DNA of 64,000 bases from Hymenobacter armeniacus (GCF_014699055.1 NZ_JACXAC010000002.1:558001-622000); one strand, 5' to 3'. Positions 7,558-16,020 are shown, counted from the stretch's first letter. Program-made: numbers and translations. The notes: generated by a model not told the origin, from the sequence alone.

Positions 7558-9369
7558 ATGTTCTTCTCGCGCGTCTTTTTTCTTCTGCTGATTCTGTTGC
7601 CGCTGCTGGGGCAGGCGCAGCGCCCCACCGCGCCGGGCACCGGCACGCCCGTGCCGGTCACCACCGCGCCGGCCCCTGCCGCCGGCACGCCGCGTCCGGG
7701 CACCAAAGGCTCGCCCATCAAGCTCCTGACCACCGGCCAGCTGGTGGGCGGCATCTTCAATGGCGTGAAAATCCGCAAGCTGCTGGGCAACGTCAGTTTT
7801 CAGCAGGACGACGTGTTTCTGTATTGCGACTCGGCCTACCAATACACCGAAACCAACCAGGTGGAGGCCTTCAGCAACGTGCGCGTGGTGCAAAGCGACA
7901 CCATGACCATCACCGGCGACCGTGGCTTTTATGACGGCACCAAGCGCACGGCTCGCATGACCGGCAACGTGGTGATGCGCGACACCCGCATGACCCTGAC
8001 CACGCCGGCTCTCGACTACGACCTGAACCGCAAAACGGCCTCCTATACCCAAACCGGCCACCTCACCGACCCGCAGAACACCCTCGACAGCGAGCAGGGC
8101 TTCTATGATACGAACAGCAAGGTGTTCGTATTTAAGCGCAACGTGCATCTCGTAACGCCCGACTCGGAGCTGAACAACGACACGCTGCGCTACAACACGG
8201 TCAGCAAAATTGCCTACTTCAACGGCCCCACCCGCATCAAGGGCAAGCAGGGCAACCTCTATGCTGAGGGCGGCACCTACAACACCATCACGCGGGTTTC
8301 CAACTTCAAGAAAAACGCCAAAATCGACACGCCCAACTACCTGCTGGGCGGCGACCAGCTGGTGTATGACGAAACCAAGCAGTATGGCGTAGCCAAAGGC
8401 CACGTCTCGCTCATCTCCAAGAAAGACAACCTGACCCTGCGCGGCGACCAAGGCAAGTACTGGCGCGGCCTGGGCCGCACCAAGCTCTACGGCGGCCGGC
8501 CCGTGGTGCGCAACATCGGCAGCCAGAAAGACACCCTGTACATGGCCGCCGATACGCTCATCAGCATCGAGGCGCGGCCCGGCCAAACCACCACGCGCAC
8601 GGTGCTCTACGCCTACCCCAAGGTGCAGATATTCCGCGGCAACCTGCAGGGCATCTGCGACTCGCTGACCTACGACCGGCAGGACAGCATCATCTACCTG
8701 AACCAGGACCCGGTGCTGTGGCAGGCCAAAAACCAGCTCACGTCGGACTCCATGCAAATTCGCTCGAAGCGCGGCAAGGTGGACGAGATGCGCCTCTACG
8801 GCAACGCCTTCGCCGTGAGCCAGGACACGCTCCTGAACTTTAACCAGACCAAGGGCCGCAGCATGATGGCCTACTTCCGCGACAACCAGCTGCGCCGCGT
8901 GGACGTGCTGGGCAACGCCGAAAGCATCTTCTACGCCCTGGATAACGACACCGCCACCACCGGCATGAACCGCGTGCTGTCGGCCAACATGCGGCTGCTG
9001 TTTCTGGAAAGCAAACTCAACAAAATCACCGTTCTCTCGAACCCCGAGGCCAAGTTCATCCCGCCGCACGAGCTCAAGCCCGACGACGAGCGCCTGAAAG
9101 GCTACAAGTGGCGCGCCGCGGAACGCCCCACCCGGCGCCAGGTGTTGGGCAAACAGTTCGACGACCGACCCAAAAAACGCAAGCCGGTTAAGAAAAAGGC
9201 CACGCCCACCAAGCGCCGCCCGGCCGCCAAGCCCACACCCCGAAAAATAACGCCCAAACCCGCGAGCCCCAAGCCCGCAACCCCACCTAAAGCCGCGCCC
9301 GCAGCCAAACCCAACGCCAGCGGCGCGCCGGCCAAAGCCCCGCTGGCGGCGCCCACCGTGCGGCGCTAG
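7558..9369 (+). CDS. OstA/LptA-like LPS transport protein with basic C-terminal tail
   Basis: A 603-residue exported protein. The start at MFFSRVFFLLLILLPLLGQAQ gives a clean signal peptide cut after GQA and sits just after a promoter octamer; upstream in-frame codons overlap the tilS promoter region. The body is a run of beta-strand repeats of the OstA/LptA type with many D-x-x-x-Y patterns (DVFLYCDSAYQYTETNQVEAF, QGFYDTNSKVFVFKRNVHL, LYAEGGTYNTITR), expected to form the beta-jellyroll slide that carries lipopolysaccharide across the periplasm. The last 75 residues are Lys/Pro/Ala-rich (KKRKPVKKKATPTKRRPAAK) and probably disordered. It leads a conserved Bacteroidota run continuing with bamD and omega. 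Confidence 0.88.
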   Translation: MFFSRVFFLLLILLPLLGQAQRPTAPGTGTPVPVTTAPAPAAGTPRPGTKGSPIKLLTTGQLVGGIFNGVKIRKLLGNVSFQQDDVFLYCDSAYQYTETNQVEAFSNVRVVQSDTMTITGDRGFYDGTKRTARMTGNVVMRDTRMTLTTPALDYDLNRKTASYTQTGHLTDPQNTLDSEQGFYDTNSKVFVFKRNVHLVTPDSELNNDTLRYNTVSKIAYFNGPTRIKGKQGNLYAEGGTYNTITRVSNFKKNAKIDTPNYLLGGDQLVYDETKQYGVAKGHVSLISKKDNLTLRGDQGKYWRGLGRTKLYGGRPVVRNIGSQKDTLYMAADTLISIEARPGQTTTRTVLYAYPKVQIFRGNLQGICDSLTYDRQDSIIYLNQDPVLWQAKNQLTSDSMQIRSKRGKVDEMRLYGNAFAVSQDTLLNFNQTKGRSMMAYFRDNQLRRVDVLGNAESIFYALDNDTATTGMNRVLSANMRLLFLESKLNKITVLSNPEAKFIPPHELKPDDERLKGYKWRAAERPTRRQVLGKQFDDRPKKRKPVKKKATPTKRRPAAKPTPRKITPKPASPKPATPPKAAPAAKPNASGAPAKAPLAAPTVRR

Positions 9370-9433
9370 CTGCAACCTTTGGCCCCCGCCCTGCACTCTT
9401 GCTGCGGGCGGGCCAGCCGGAGTTGGCGCCGCG

Positions 9434-9465
9434 TTTGCCTTCGCCGGCTCAAATCGTTACCTTTG
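9434..9465 (+). promoter_or_regulatory. Strong Bacteroidota promoter for bamD (TTTG-N20-TACCTTTG)
   Basis: TTTG at 9434-9437 and TACCTTTG at 9458-9465 with a 20-base spacer match the Bacteroidota housekeeping consensus. The -7 box ends eight bases before the bamD ATG, as in the preceding gene, so the transcript should have almost no leader. Confidence 0.75.
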
Positions 9466-9473
9466 CACCCCTT

Positions 9474-10304
9474 ATGCCGATTTCCCGCCTCACGGTTCTG
9501 TTTCTGCTCGTTAGCACGCTCTTGTTGGGCTCCTGCGCCAGCGGCTACCAAAAATTGCTGAAAAGCACCGACGTCAATAAGAAGTACGAAGCCGCCGTGC
9601 AGTACTACGACAAAGGCGACTATTTCCGGGCCGGCACGCTGCTCGAAGACCTCATTCCGCTGCTGAAAGGCCGCCCCGAGGCCGAAAAGGCCCAGTTCTA
9701 CTTCGCCAATACCAACTTCAAGCAGCGCAACTACGTGCTGAGTGCGTTCTATTTCAAACAGTTCATCGACACGTATCCCAACTCGGAGTACGCCGAAGAA
9801 GCCACTTTCCTGAACGCTCGGTCGTTGTTTCTGGACTCGCCCGGCTACGAGCTCGACCAAACCAACACAGTGTCGGCGTTGGAGTCGATTCAGGATTTTC
9901 TGAACCGCTACCCCGACAGCAAGTTCAAGGGTGAGACCGAGAACATGTCGCAGGAGCTGCAGAAGAAGCTGGAAAACAAAGCCTTTGAAAGCGCCCGGCT
10001 GTACTACCAGCTCCGCTACAACCAAGCGGCGGTGGTGGCCCTCACCAATTTTCAGCAACAGTACCCCGCCTCGGCCTACGCCGAGCAGGCTGCCTTCCTG
10101 CGCCTCAGCGCCCAATACGCCTGGGCCCAGGAAAGCATCGAATCCAAGCAGCGCGAGCGTTATTTGGAGGCGGTGAGCTTCTACCAGCAGTTCCTCGACG
10201 CCTATCCCAAGAGCAAGAACCTGAAAGCCGCGCAGGACATGTACGACGTCAGCCAGGCCCAAATCTCCCGGCTGAAGGCGACGCCAGCCGCGGCATCCAA
10301 CTAA
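9474..10304 (+). CDS. bamD: Outer membrane assembly lipoprotein BamD
   Basis: A 276-residue lipoprotein of the BAM complex that folds beta-barrel proteins into the outer membrane. The start MPISRLTVLFLLVSTLLLGSC gives a signal peptide with lipobox LLGSC and lipidated Cys21. The mature part is made of helical TPR-type repeats: KYEAAVQYYDKGDYFRAGTL, KAQFYFANTNFKQRNYVLSA, FIDTYPNSEYAEEATFL, and near the end AVSFYQQFLDAYPKSKNLKA. This is the usual spacing of BamD/YfiO. It follows the OstA-like gene by about 100 bases with its own promoter. A two-armed palindrome separates it from rpoZ. Confidence 0.95.
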   Translation: MPISRLTVLFLLVSTLLLGSCASGYQKLLKSTDVNKKYEAAVQYYDKGDYFRAGTLLEDLIPLLKGRPEAEKAQFYFANTNFKQRNYVLSAFYFKQFIDTYPNSEYAEEATFLNARSLFLDSPGYELDQTNTVSALESIQDFLNRYPDSKFKGETENMSQELQKKLENKAFESARLYYQLRYNQAAVVALTNFQQQYPASAYAEQAAFLRLSAQYAWAQESIESKQRERYLEAVSFYQQFLDAYPKSKNLKAAQDMYDVSQAQISRLKATPAAASN

Positions 10305-10308
10305 TTTT

Positions 10309-10392
10309 AGTTGTCAGTTGCTGGTTGTCAGTTGTTAGTCCCGGACTTGCCAGCTGCACAGCCTGACAACTGACAACCAGCAACTGATAACT
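10309..10392. repeat. Two-armed palindromic repeat, family C copy 1
   Basis: Near-perfect 30-base inverted arms (10309-10338 and 10363-10392) built from tandem TTGTCAGTTG units with a CTGGTTGTCAGTTG core. The same element occurs at 37643-37730 after susC. It fills the bamD-rpoZ gap almost completely. Confidence 0.88.
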
Positions 10393-10399
10393 ATACTCC

Positions 10400-10753
10400 A
10401 TGCCCATGAAACCCAATCCCAACACCCCGTCGAGCTCCATCGTGACGCGCAACATCGCCGACATCACCGGCGACAATGGCAATGTGTACGAGGCCATCGC
10501 CGTGATTTCGAAGCGCGCCAACCAACTGTCGGTGAAGCTGAAAGAAGAGTTGAACGACCGGTTGGCCGAGTTTGCTTCCACGGTTGACAACCTGGAGGAA
10601 GTGTTCGAAAACCGCGAGCAAATCGAGGTGTCGAAGCAGTACGAGCGCATGCCCAAGCCCACCAGCTTGGCCATCGAGGAGTTTCTGCAGGGCAAAATTG
10701 CCTACACCACGCCCGAGCCGGAAGAGGTGCCGATTCCCCGCGAGCTGTTCTAA
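10400..10753 (+). CDS. rpoZ: RNA polymerase omega subunit (Rpb6-like)
   Basis: A 117-residue small subunit that helps fold and hold beta-prime in RNA polymerase. The Rpb6/omega core is recognisable: SIVTRNIADITGDNGNVYEA, then ISKRANQLSVKLKEEL, and a conserved KPTSLAIEEFLQGKIAY block near the C-terminus. Length and acidic tail (PEPEEVP) fit Bacteroidota omega proteins. The position between bamD and coaBC is the usual one for the phylum. Two in-frame ATGs, at 10400 and 10406, are possible starts; the first is given. Confidence 0.9.
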   Translation: MPMKPNPNTPSSSIVTRNIADITGDNGNVYEAIAVISKRANQLSVKLKEELNDRLAEFASTVDNLEEVFENREQIEVSKQYERMPKPTSLAIEEFLQGKIAYTTPEPEEVPIPRELF

Positions 10754-10774
10754 GGCCGCCGGGTTCGCTAATAC

Positions 10775-10870
10775 GAACGTCATGCTGAGCGCAGCCGAAG
10801 CATCTCTACCGCGAGAGTAACGAATTACTTCCTCGGTAGAGATGCTTCGGCTGCGCTCAGCATGACGTTC
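10775..10870. repeat. Two-armed palindromic repeat, family B copy 1
   Basis: Perfect 37-base inverted arms (10775-10811 and 10834-10870, ends GAACGTCATGCTGAGC) around a 22-base centre. It is the longest perfect arm pair of the family in this window and lies between rpoZ and coaC. Other copies are at 11489, 13213, 19082 and 53353. Confidence 0.92.
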
Positions 10871-10893
10871 TTTGTTTACCAGTTTCTAGCTTC

Positions 10894-11490
10894 ATGCCCG
10901 AACAAACAACCAGCACCCAATCAGCCAGCCCCCTCCGCGGCCGCCGCATTCTGCTGGGCGTGAGCGGCAGCATCGCGGCCTACAAAGCCGCGCCGCTCAC
11001 CCGCCTGCTCGTGAAGGCCGGGGCCGAAGTGCAGGTCATCCTCACCGAAGCGGCTGCCGCTTTCGTGACGCCCCTCACGCTGGGCACGCTCTCGAAAAAG
11101 CCCGTTCTGACGGGCTTTTTGCGTGATGCTGCGGCCGGGGAGTGGCACAACCACGTGGAACTGGGCCTGTGGGCCGACGCCCTGCTGATTGCGCCGGCCA
11201 GCGCCAATACCATCGGCCAGCTAGCCAATGGCTTGTGCCCCAATTTGCTGTGCGCGGTGTATTTGTCGGCCCGTTGCCCGGTATTTTTAGCCCCGGCCAT
11301 GGACCTGGACATGTACGCGCACCCGGCCGTGACGCAGAACCTGGCCCGCCTGCGCAGCTTCGGCAACCACGTCTTCGACTCGCCCAGCGGCGAGCTGGCC
11401 AGCGGCCTCAGCGGCCACGGCCGTATGCTGGAGCCGGAAGAAATGATGACGGAGCTGGAGCGGTTTTTTGGCGGCGAAGCAACTTCGTGA
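10894..11490 (+). CDS. coaC: Phosphopantothenoylcysteine decarboxylase (CoaC half of CoaBC)
   Basis: A 198-residue FMN-dependent HFCD-family flavoprotein that decarboxylates phosphopantothenoylcysteine in coenzyme A synthesis. Visible motifs are GVSGSIAAYKA (flavin site), WHNHVELGLWAD with the active-site His, IAPASANTIGQ (the PASANT motif), APAMDLDMY, and the lid GELASGLSGHGRM, where Ser stands at the usual Cys position. In most bacteria this domain is fused to the ligase CoaB. Here the frame ends with a TGA whose last two bases are the first bases of the palindrome at 11489, and CoaB restarts 122 bases later. Both halves look complete, so pathway function is probably kept as two polypeptides. 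Confidence 0.93.
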   Translation: MPEQTTSTQSASPLRGRRILLGVSGSIAAYKAAPLTRLLVKAGAEVQVILTEAAAAFVTPLTLGTLSKKPVLTGFLRDAAAGEWHNHVELGLWADALLIAPASANTIGQLANGLCPNLLCAVYLSARCPVFLAPAMDLDMYAHPAVTQNLARLRSFGNHVFDSPSGELASGLSGHGRMLEPEEMMTELERFFGGEATS

Positions 11491-11584
11491 ACGTCATGCT
11501 GAGCGCAGCCGAGGCATCTCTACCGCAATAGTAAATGAATCCTCTTAGCAGGAGAGATGCTTCGCTGGGCTCGGCATGACGTTC
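11489..11584. repeat. Two-armed palindromic repeat, family B copy 2 (between coaC and coaB)
   Basis: Imperfect arms of about 32 bases (11489-11520 and 11552-11584), starting GAACGTCATGCTGAGC and ending GGCATGACGTTC. The first bases form the coaC stop codon. It lies exactly at the boundary between the decarboxylase and ligase domains of what is normally one CoaBC protein. Confidence 0.88.
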
Positions 11585-11612
11585 TTTGGGAGCTTTTTCA
11601 TCCCTAAAAAAA

Positions 11613-12263
11613 ATGCGCGTCCTTATCACCGCCGGGCCCACCTACGAGCCCCTCGACCCCGTCCGCTTCCTCGGCAACCGCTCTACCGGCAAGATGGGTT
11701 ACGCGCTGGCCGAAGCTTTTGCGGCCGAGGGCGCCGAAGTAACCTTGGTTAGCGGCCCCAGCCAGCTAGCGGACCCGGCCAGCCCGCGCATCCGCACGGT
11801 GCGGGTGGAAACGGCGGCCGAGATGTTTGAGGCGGCCGCGGCGGCCGCTGAAACGGCCGATGTTTGGGTCTTTGCCGCGGCGGTGGCCGACTACCGCCCG
11901 GCCCACGTGGCGGCCGAAAAGATTAAGAAATCGGGCGACACGCTTACGCTGGAGTTGGTCAAAAACGTGGACATTGCCGCCACGCTCGGTCAGCGCAAGC
12001 GGGCTGAACAATTTGCGGTCGGTTTTGCGTTGGAGACTACGAACGAGCTGGCCCATGCCCAGGGCAAGCTGCAGCGCAAGAACTTCGACCTCGTGGTGCT
12101 GAATTCGCTGCGCGACGCGGGCGCGGGTTTCGGCCACGACACCAATAAGGTGACTGTGCTGGACGCCGCCGGCCAAATCGTTAATTTTGAGTTGCAGTCC
12201 AAAGCCGATGTGGCCCGCGGACTGGTAAGCCTGATTTTGGCCCGCCGGGCCGCCACCCATTGA
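11613..12263 (+). CDS. coaB: Phosphopantothenate-cysteine ligase (CoaB half of CoaBC)
   Basis: A 216-residue ligase joining phosphopantothenate and cysteine, the step before CoaC. The start is MRVLITAGPTYEPLDPVRFL, followed by the hallmark NRSTGKMGYALAEAF, the nucleotide-binding strands VWVFAAAVADYRPAH and KIKKSG, and the late KNFDLVVLNSL segment. This is a complete CoaB domain by length and motifs. An A-rich stretch (CCCTAAAAAAAATG) precedes the start, which suits SD-independent Bacteroidota initiation. Its stop overlaps a possible TTG start of the next gene. Split from coaC by a repeat. Confidence 0.94.
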   Translation: MRVLITAGPTYEPLDPVRFLGNRSTGKMGYALAEAFAAEGAEVTLVSGPSQLADPASPRIRTVRVETAAEMFEAAAAAAETADVWVFAAAVADYRPAHVAAEKIKKSGDTLTLELVKNVDIAATLGQRKRAEQFAVGFALETTNELAHAQGKLQRKNFDLVVLNSLRDAGAGFGHDTNKVTVLDAAGQIVNFELQSKADVARGLVSLILARRAATH

Positions 12264-12268
12264 AAACC

Positions 12269-13189
12269 ATGTTGCGAAAACTCCTCGCGGCCCTGCCGAT
12301 ACTTGTTTTGCTGCTGGCCGGCCCCGTGGCCCGCGCCCAGGAGCTGCTGGCCGAAGTGACGGTGACCACCGAAAACGTGACCATTTCGGACCCCACCATC
12401 GTCACGAGCATGCAGAAGGACATTCGCGAGTTTCTCAACAACCGCGCCTGGACCACCCAGACCTACCGCGACGCCGAGCGCATTCGCCTGCGCATGTTCA
12501 TCGGCATCACCACCATCCCGCAGAACGGCACTTACAACTGCATCATGCGCCTGGTGTCGACGCGGCCGGTGTACGGCACGGGCTATGAAACCAACGTCAT
12601 CAGCATCAACGACAAGAGTTTCAATTTCAACTACTCGCCGCAGATGTCGCTGCGCTTCTCGCCCAATAGCTTCGACTCCAACCTGTCGTCGCTGCTGAGC
12701 TACTACGCCTACCTGGTCATCGGCATCGACCGCGACACGTTTGGCAAGCTCGGGGGCACGCCGTACTACGAGCTGGCCCGCAACATCGTGAACTACTCGG
12801 CCAACCAGACCAGCACCAACGAGCCCGACGAAGGGTGGCGCGGCACGGGTTCGCGCGAGCGCCACTTCCTGCTCGACAACCTAACCGACCCGCAATTTGA
12901 AGCCGTGCGCACCGGCCTCTACAATTACTACCGTCTGGGCATGGACATCTTCATTGAAAAGCCGGAAGAGGCCCGCGCCTCGATGATGACCGCCCTCACC
13001 GGCATTCAGAAAGCCGCCATCACGCGGCCGGGCTCGCTGATTTTTCGGGCTTTTTTTGATGCCAAGGCCGAGGAAATTGCCAACGTCTTCCGCACCAGCC
13101 CGGACCAGTCGCAGAAGCAGCAGCTGGTGGCCATGCTTACCGAAGTCGACCCCGGCAATTCGGCCAAATACCAAACTGTGTTGAAGTAA
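12269..13189 (+). CDS. Exported DUF4835-type protein
   Basis: A 306-residue secreted or periplasmic protein of unknown biochemical role. The start at 12269 gives MLRKLLAALPILVLLLAGPVARAQE, a typical signal peptide cut after ARA; a TTG nine bases upstream overlaps the CoaB stop codon and is an alternative. The mature part matches what I know of DUF4835, a Bacteroidota family encoded between coaBC and recN: NDKSFNFNYSPQMSLRFSP, LSYYAYLVIGIDRDTF and GYETNVISINDKS. Gene position supports the assignment. The conservation of the order suggests an envelope-linked function, but none is known to me. Confidence 0.85.
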   Translation: MLRKLLAALPILVLLLAGPVARAQELLAEVTVTTENVTISDPTIVTSMQKDIREFLNNRAWTTQTYRDAERIRLRMFIGITTIPQNGTYNCIMRLVSTRPVYGTGYETNVISINDKSFNFNYSPQMSLRFSPNSFDSNLSSLLSYYAYLVIGIDRDTFGKLGGTPYYELARNIVNYSANQTSTNEPDEGWRGTGSRERHFLLDNLTDPQFEAVRTGLYNYYRLGMDIFIEKPEEARASMMTALTGIQKAAITRPGSLIFRAFFDAKAEEIANVFRTSPDQSQKQQLVAMLTEVDPGNSAKYQTVLK

Positions 13190-13212
13190 TAACCTGGAAT
13201 TAGAACCAGAAA

Positions 13213-13304
13213 GAACGGTCATGCTGAGCTTGTCGAAGCATCTCTTTCGCAGCAAGTAATTCATTTACTAATGTGAGAAAAATGCTTCGACAAGCTCAGC
13301 GTGG
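13213..13304. repeat. Two-armed palindromic repeat, family B copy 3
   Basis: Inverted arms with a perfect 19-base core (13223-13241 and 13282-13300, ATGCTTCGACAAGCTCAGC). The sequence variant TTGTCGAAGCAT differs from copies 1 and 2. It lies between the DUF4835-like gene and recN; an in-frame GTG inside it could wrongly be taken as the recN start. Confidence 0.85.
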
Positions 13305-13339
13305 CGGACAACTCGCTATCAGACGACTTTACAAAAGTT

Positions 13340-15010
13340 ATGCTTGTCGATTTACGAATTAAAAATTACGCGCTGATTGAGCAGCTGGAGCTGCGTCCGT
13401 CCCCGCTGCTGAACATTATTACGGGCGAAACCGGCGCCGGCAAATCCATCATGCTGGGCGCCATTGGCCTGCTGCTGGGCAACCGCGCCGACTCGCGCAT
13501 GCTGTTCGACACCGAGCGCAAATGCGTGATTGAAGGGCAGTTTGACATTGCCAACTACCAGCTGCAGGACATCTTCGACGCCGAAGATTTGGACTACGAC
13601 ACGCACTGCATTCTGCGGCGCGAAATCAGCCCCAACGGCAAGTCGCGCGCCTTCGTGAACGACACGCCCGTGACGCTGGACGCCCTGCGGAAAATCGGCG
13701 CCAACCTCATGGACATTCACTCGCAGCACGACACGCTGCTGCTGGGCGATGCCGTGTTTCAGCTCAATTTGCTGGACTTATTTGCCGGGCTGGTGCCGCA
13801 ACGCACGCAGTACAGCAACGCCTTCCGGACCTATCGCAAGCTGGAAGCCGACCTCAATACGCTGGAAAGCCAGGCGGCGCAGGCCAGCAAGGAGCTGGAC
13901 TACAATAGCTTTCTGCTGAATGAGCTGGAAGAGGCCCGCCTCGACAACGAGGACCAGGAGGCCTTGGAGCAGGAGGTGAAGCAGCTGGAGCACGCCGAGG
14001 AAATCAAGTACAAGCTGAGCCAGGCGCTGCACGGCCTGCGCGACAGCGAAAGCTGCGCCACCGGCACCATGAAGGAGGCCTCGGTGCTGCTGGGGCAGGT
14101 GGCCAGCTACGCCGACAACTTCAAGGAGCTGCGCGAGCGCCTGGAAAGCTGCCTAATCGAGCTACACGACATTGCCGACGAAGTGGAAGTGGCCGAGCGC
14201 CGCACCGAAGGCGACCCCGCCCGCGCCGAGGAGCTGCAGGACCGCCTCAACGTGCTCTACACGCTGCAGCGCAAGCACCAGGCCCGCGACCTGCCCGCCC
14301 TCATCACCGTGCGCGACGAGCTGCGCCAGAAAGTGAGCTCGGTACTGAATCTGGACAAGGAAATCAACCGCCTGCGCAAGGACTCGGACGCGGCCCTGGC
14401 GGCCGTGACCAAGCAAGGCGCCAAGCTGTCGGAAAGCCGCCGCAAGTCGTTCCCCAACTTTGAAAAGCAGCTGGGCCTGCTGCTGGCCGACCTCGGCATG
14501 CCGCACGCCCGCATTGTGGTGCAGAACTCGGTGGGCGCGCCCACGGCCAGCGGCATCGACGTGGTGAACATCCTCTTCACGGCCAACAAAGGCGCCCAGC
14601 CCCAGACCTTAAGCAAGGCCGCGTCGGGCGGGGAATTCTCGCGCCTGATGCTGTGCATCAAGTACATGCTGGCCGACAAGACGGCCTTGCCGACGATAGT
14701 GTTCGACGAAATTGACACCGGCATCAGCGGCGAGATTGCCGTGAAGGTGGGCCGCATGATGCAGCAGATGGCCCAAAAGCACCAATTGGTGGCCATTTCG
14801 CACCTGCCGCAAATGGCCGCGGCCGGCGACGTGCACTACTTCGTGTACAAGGAAGACCGCGCCGACCGCACGGTGAGCCGCATCCGCGAGCTGAACCAGG
14901 AGGACCGCATCAAGGAAATCGCGCACATGATTGCGGGCGCCAAACCCAGCGAAAACGCCTTCCAGAGCGCCCGCGAGCTGCTGGCGCTGCGGGGCGAAAC
15001 GGTGAGCTAG
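13340..15010 (+). CDS. recN: DNA repair protein RecN
   Basis: A 556-residue SMC-like ATPase for double-strand-break repair. The start MLVDLRIKNYALIEQLEL is the universal RecN opening; an upstream GTG in the repeat would add 13 unrelated residues. The N-terminal ATPase half has Walker A GETGAGKS (29-36). The middle, about 150-370, is coiled coil, rich in Glu, Leu and Arg. The C-terminal half has the signature LSKAASGGEFSRLMLC and Walker B TIVFDEIDTGISG, then AISHLPQMAA. RecN commonly closes the bamD-coaBC-DUF4835 run in Bacteroidota. Complete and unremarkable. Confidence 0.97.
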   Translation: MLVDLRIKNYALIEQLELRPSPLLNIITGETGAGKSIMLGAIGLLLGNRADSRMLFDTERKCVIEGQFDIANYQLQDIFDAEDLDYDTHCILRREISPNGKSRAFVNDTPVTLDALRKIGANLMDIHSQHDTLLLGDAVFQLNLLDLFAGLVPQRTQYSNAFRTYRKLEADLNTLESQAAQASKELDYNSFLLNELEEARLDNEDQEALEQEVKQLEHAEEIKYKLSQALHGLRDSESCATGTMKEASVLLGQVASYADNFKELRERLESCLIELHDIADEVEVAERRTEGDPARAEELQDRLNVLYTLQRKHQARDLPALITVRDELRQKVSSVLNLDKEINRLRKDSDAALAAVTKQGAKLSESRRKSFPNFEKQLGLLLADLGMPHARIVVQNSVGAPTASGIDVVNILFTANKGAQPQTLSKAASGGEFSRLMLCIKYMLADKTALPTIVFDEIDTGISGEIAVKVGRMMQQMAQKHQLVAISHLPQMAAAGDVHYFVYKEDRADRTVSRIRELNQEDRIKEIAHMIAGAKPSENAFQSARELLALRGETVS

Positions 15011-15011
15011 A

Positions 15012-15117
15012 GTAGGAGGGCATGGGGGTAGGAGGGTAGGAAGGAATAGCTAACTTGCGCCGGGTTTGGCGGCCTGTGGCCCCTCGTACCCTCCTACCTG
15101 CATACTTTCTTACCCTT
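15012..15117. repeat. Imperfect inverted repeat, family E (GTAGGAGGG)
   Basis: Left side has direct copies of GTAGGAGGG; 15028-15038 (GTAGGAGGGTA) pairs exactly with 15087-15097, and flanking GGTAGGAAGG pairs loosely with CTTTCTTACC. It fills the recN-fabI gap. Single copy in the window. Confidence 0.65.
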
Positions 15118-15124
15118 AAAAATC

Positions 15125-15955
15125 ATGGCTAACAACCTCCTCGCCGGCAAAGTCGGCATCATTTCCGGCGCGCTCAACGACCAGTCCATTGCCTGGAAAG
15201 TGGCCCAGCGGGCGCACGCCGAAGGGGCGCGCTTTGTGCTCACCAACGCGCCGCTGGCCATGCGCATGGGCGAAATCAACAAGCTGAGCGAGGAGTGCAA
15301 CGCGCCCATCATTCCGGCCGATGCTACCTCCACGGAAGAGCTGGAGGCGCTGTTTTCGGGCGCGCAGGAGAAGCTGGGCGGCAAGATTGACTTCGTGCTG
15401 CACAGCATTGGCATGAGCGCCAACATCCGCAAGAAGAAGCACTACGGCGAGCTGGACTACAAATTCTTTCAGCAGACCCTCGACGTGTCGGCCATGTCGC
15501 TGCACAAGATGCTGGCCGTGGCCGAGCGCCAGGACGCCTTCAACGAGTGGGGCTCGGTGGTGGCCCTGAGCTACATTGCCGCCCAGCGTGCCTTCCTCGA
15601 CTACACCGACATGACGCAGGCCAAAGCCATGCTCGAAAGCATTGCCCGCAGCTACGGCCAGCGCCTGGGCAAGCTCAAGAAAGTGCGCGTAAACACGGTG
15701 TCGCAGTCGCCCACCAAAACCACGGCCGGCACCGGCATCACGGGCTTCGACGCCTTCTACAACTTCGCCGACATGATGTCGCCGCTGGGCAACGCCCCGG
15801 CCGAAGCCTGCGCCGACTACTGCATCTCGCTCTTCTCGGACCTGACCCGCTACGTAACCATGCAGAACCTGATGCACGACGGCGGCTTCAGCACCACCGG
15901 CATCTCGGCCGAGATTGTGGACGTGCTGACCAAAGTGTCGGGCATGCAGGAGTAG
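15125..15955 (+). CDS. fabI: Enoyl-[acyl-carrier-protein] reductase [NADH]
   Basis: A 276-residue FabI, the last reductive step of each fatty-acid elongation cycle and the target of triclosan-type inhibitors. Evidence: the divergent nucleotide motif GKVGIISGALNDQSIAWKVA, DFVLHSIGMSAN (89-100), and the FabI Tyr-x6-Lys pair (Tyr160, Lys167) after LSYIAAQRAFL with an additional Tyr150. PSPTKT-like SQSPTKTTAGTGI is the mobile substrate loop. The C-terminal HDGGFSTTG matches the family. A strong terminator follows at 15976. Confidence 0.96.
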   Translation: MANNLLAGKVGIISGALNDQSIAWKVAQRAHAEGARFVLTNAPLAMRMGEINKLSEECNAPIIPADATSTEELEALFSGAQEKLGGKIDFVLHSIGMSANIRKKKHYGELDYKFFQQTLDVSAMSLHKMLAVAERQDAFNEWGSVVALSYIAAQRAFLDYTDMTQAKAMLESIARSYGQRLGKLKKVRVNTVSQSPTKTTAGTGITGFDAFYNFADMMSPLGNAPAEACADYCISLFSDLTRYVTMQNLMHDGGFSTTGISAEIVDVLTKVSGMQE

Positions 15956-15975
15956 GGTTGACCGGTTGAAAAAGG

Positions 15976-16004
15976 AAAGCCCGACCGGTTGGTCGGGCTT
16001 TTTT
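15976..16004 (+). terminator. Terminator of fabI
   Basis: An 11-base perfect stem (AAAGCCCGACC with GGTCGGGCTTT) and four-base loop GGTT, followed by a run of six T, 21 bases after the fabI stop. Confidence 0.92.
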
Positions 16005-16020
16005 GTTGGCGGAATTGTGA

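Noticed and set aside
7441..9396. 651-codon antisense frame over the OstA-like gene
   Set aside because: No recognisable protein features; it spans the divergent promoter and the whole real gene.
10309..10392. Possible attachment site or integron-type recombination site in the TTGTCAGTTG repeats
   Set aside because: No integrase is nearby and the element is a simple inverted repeat with a second copy after susC.
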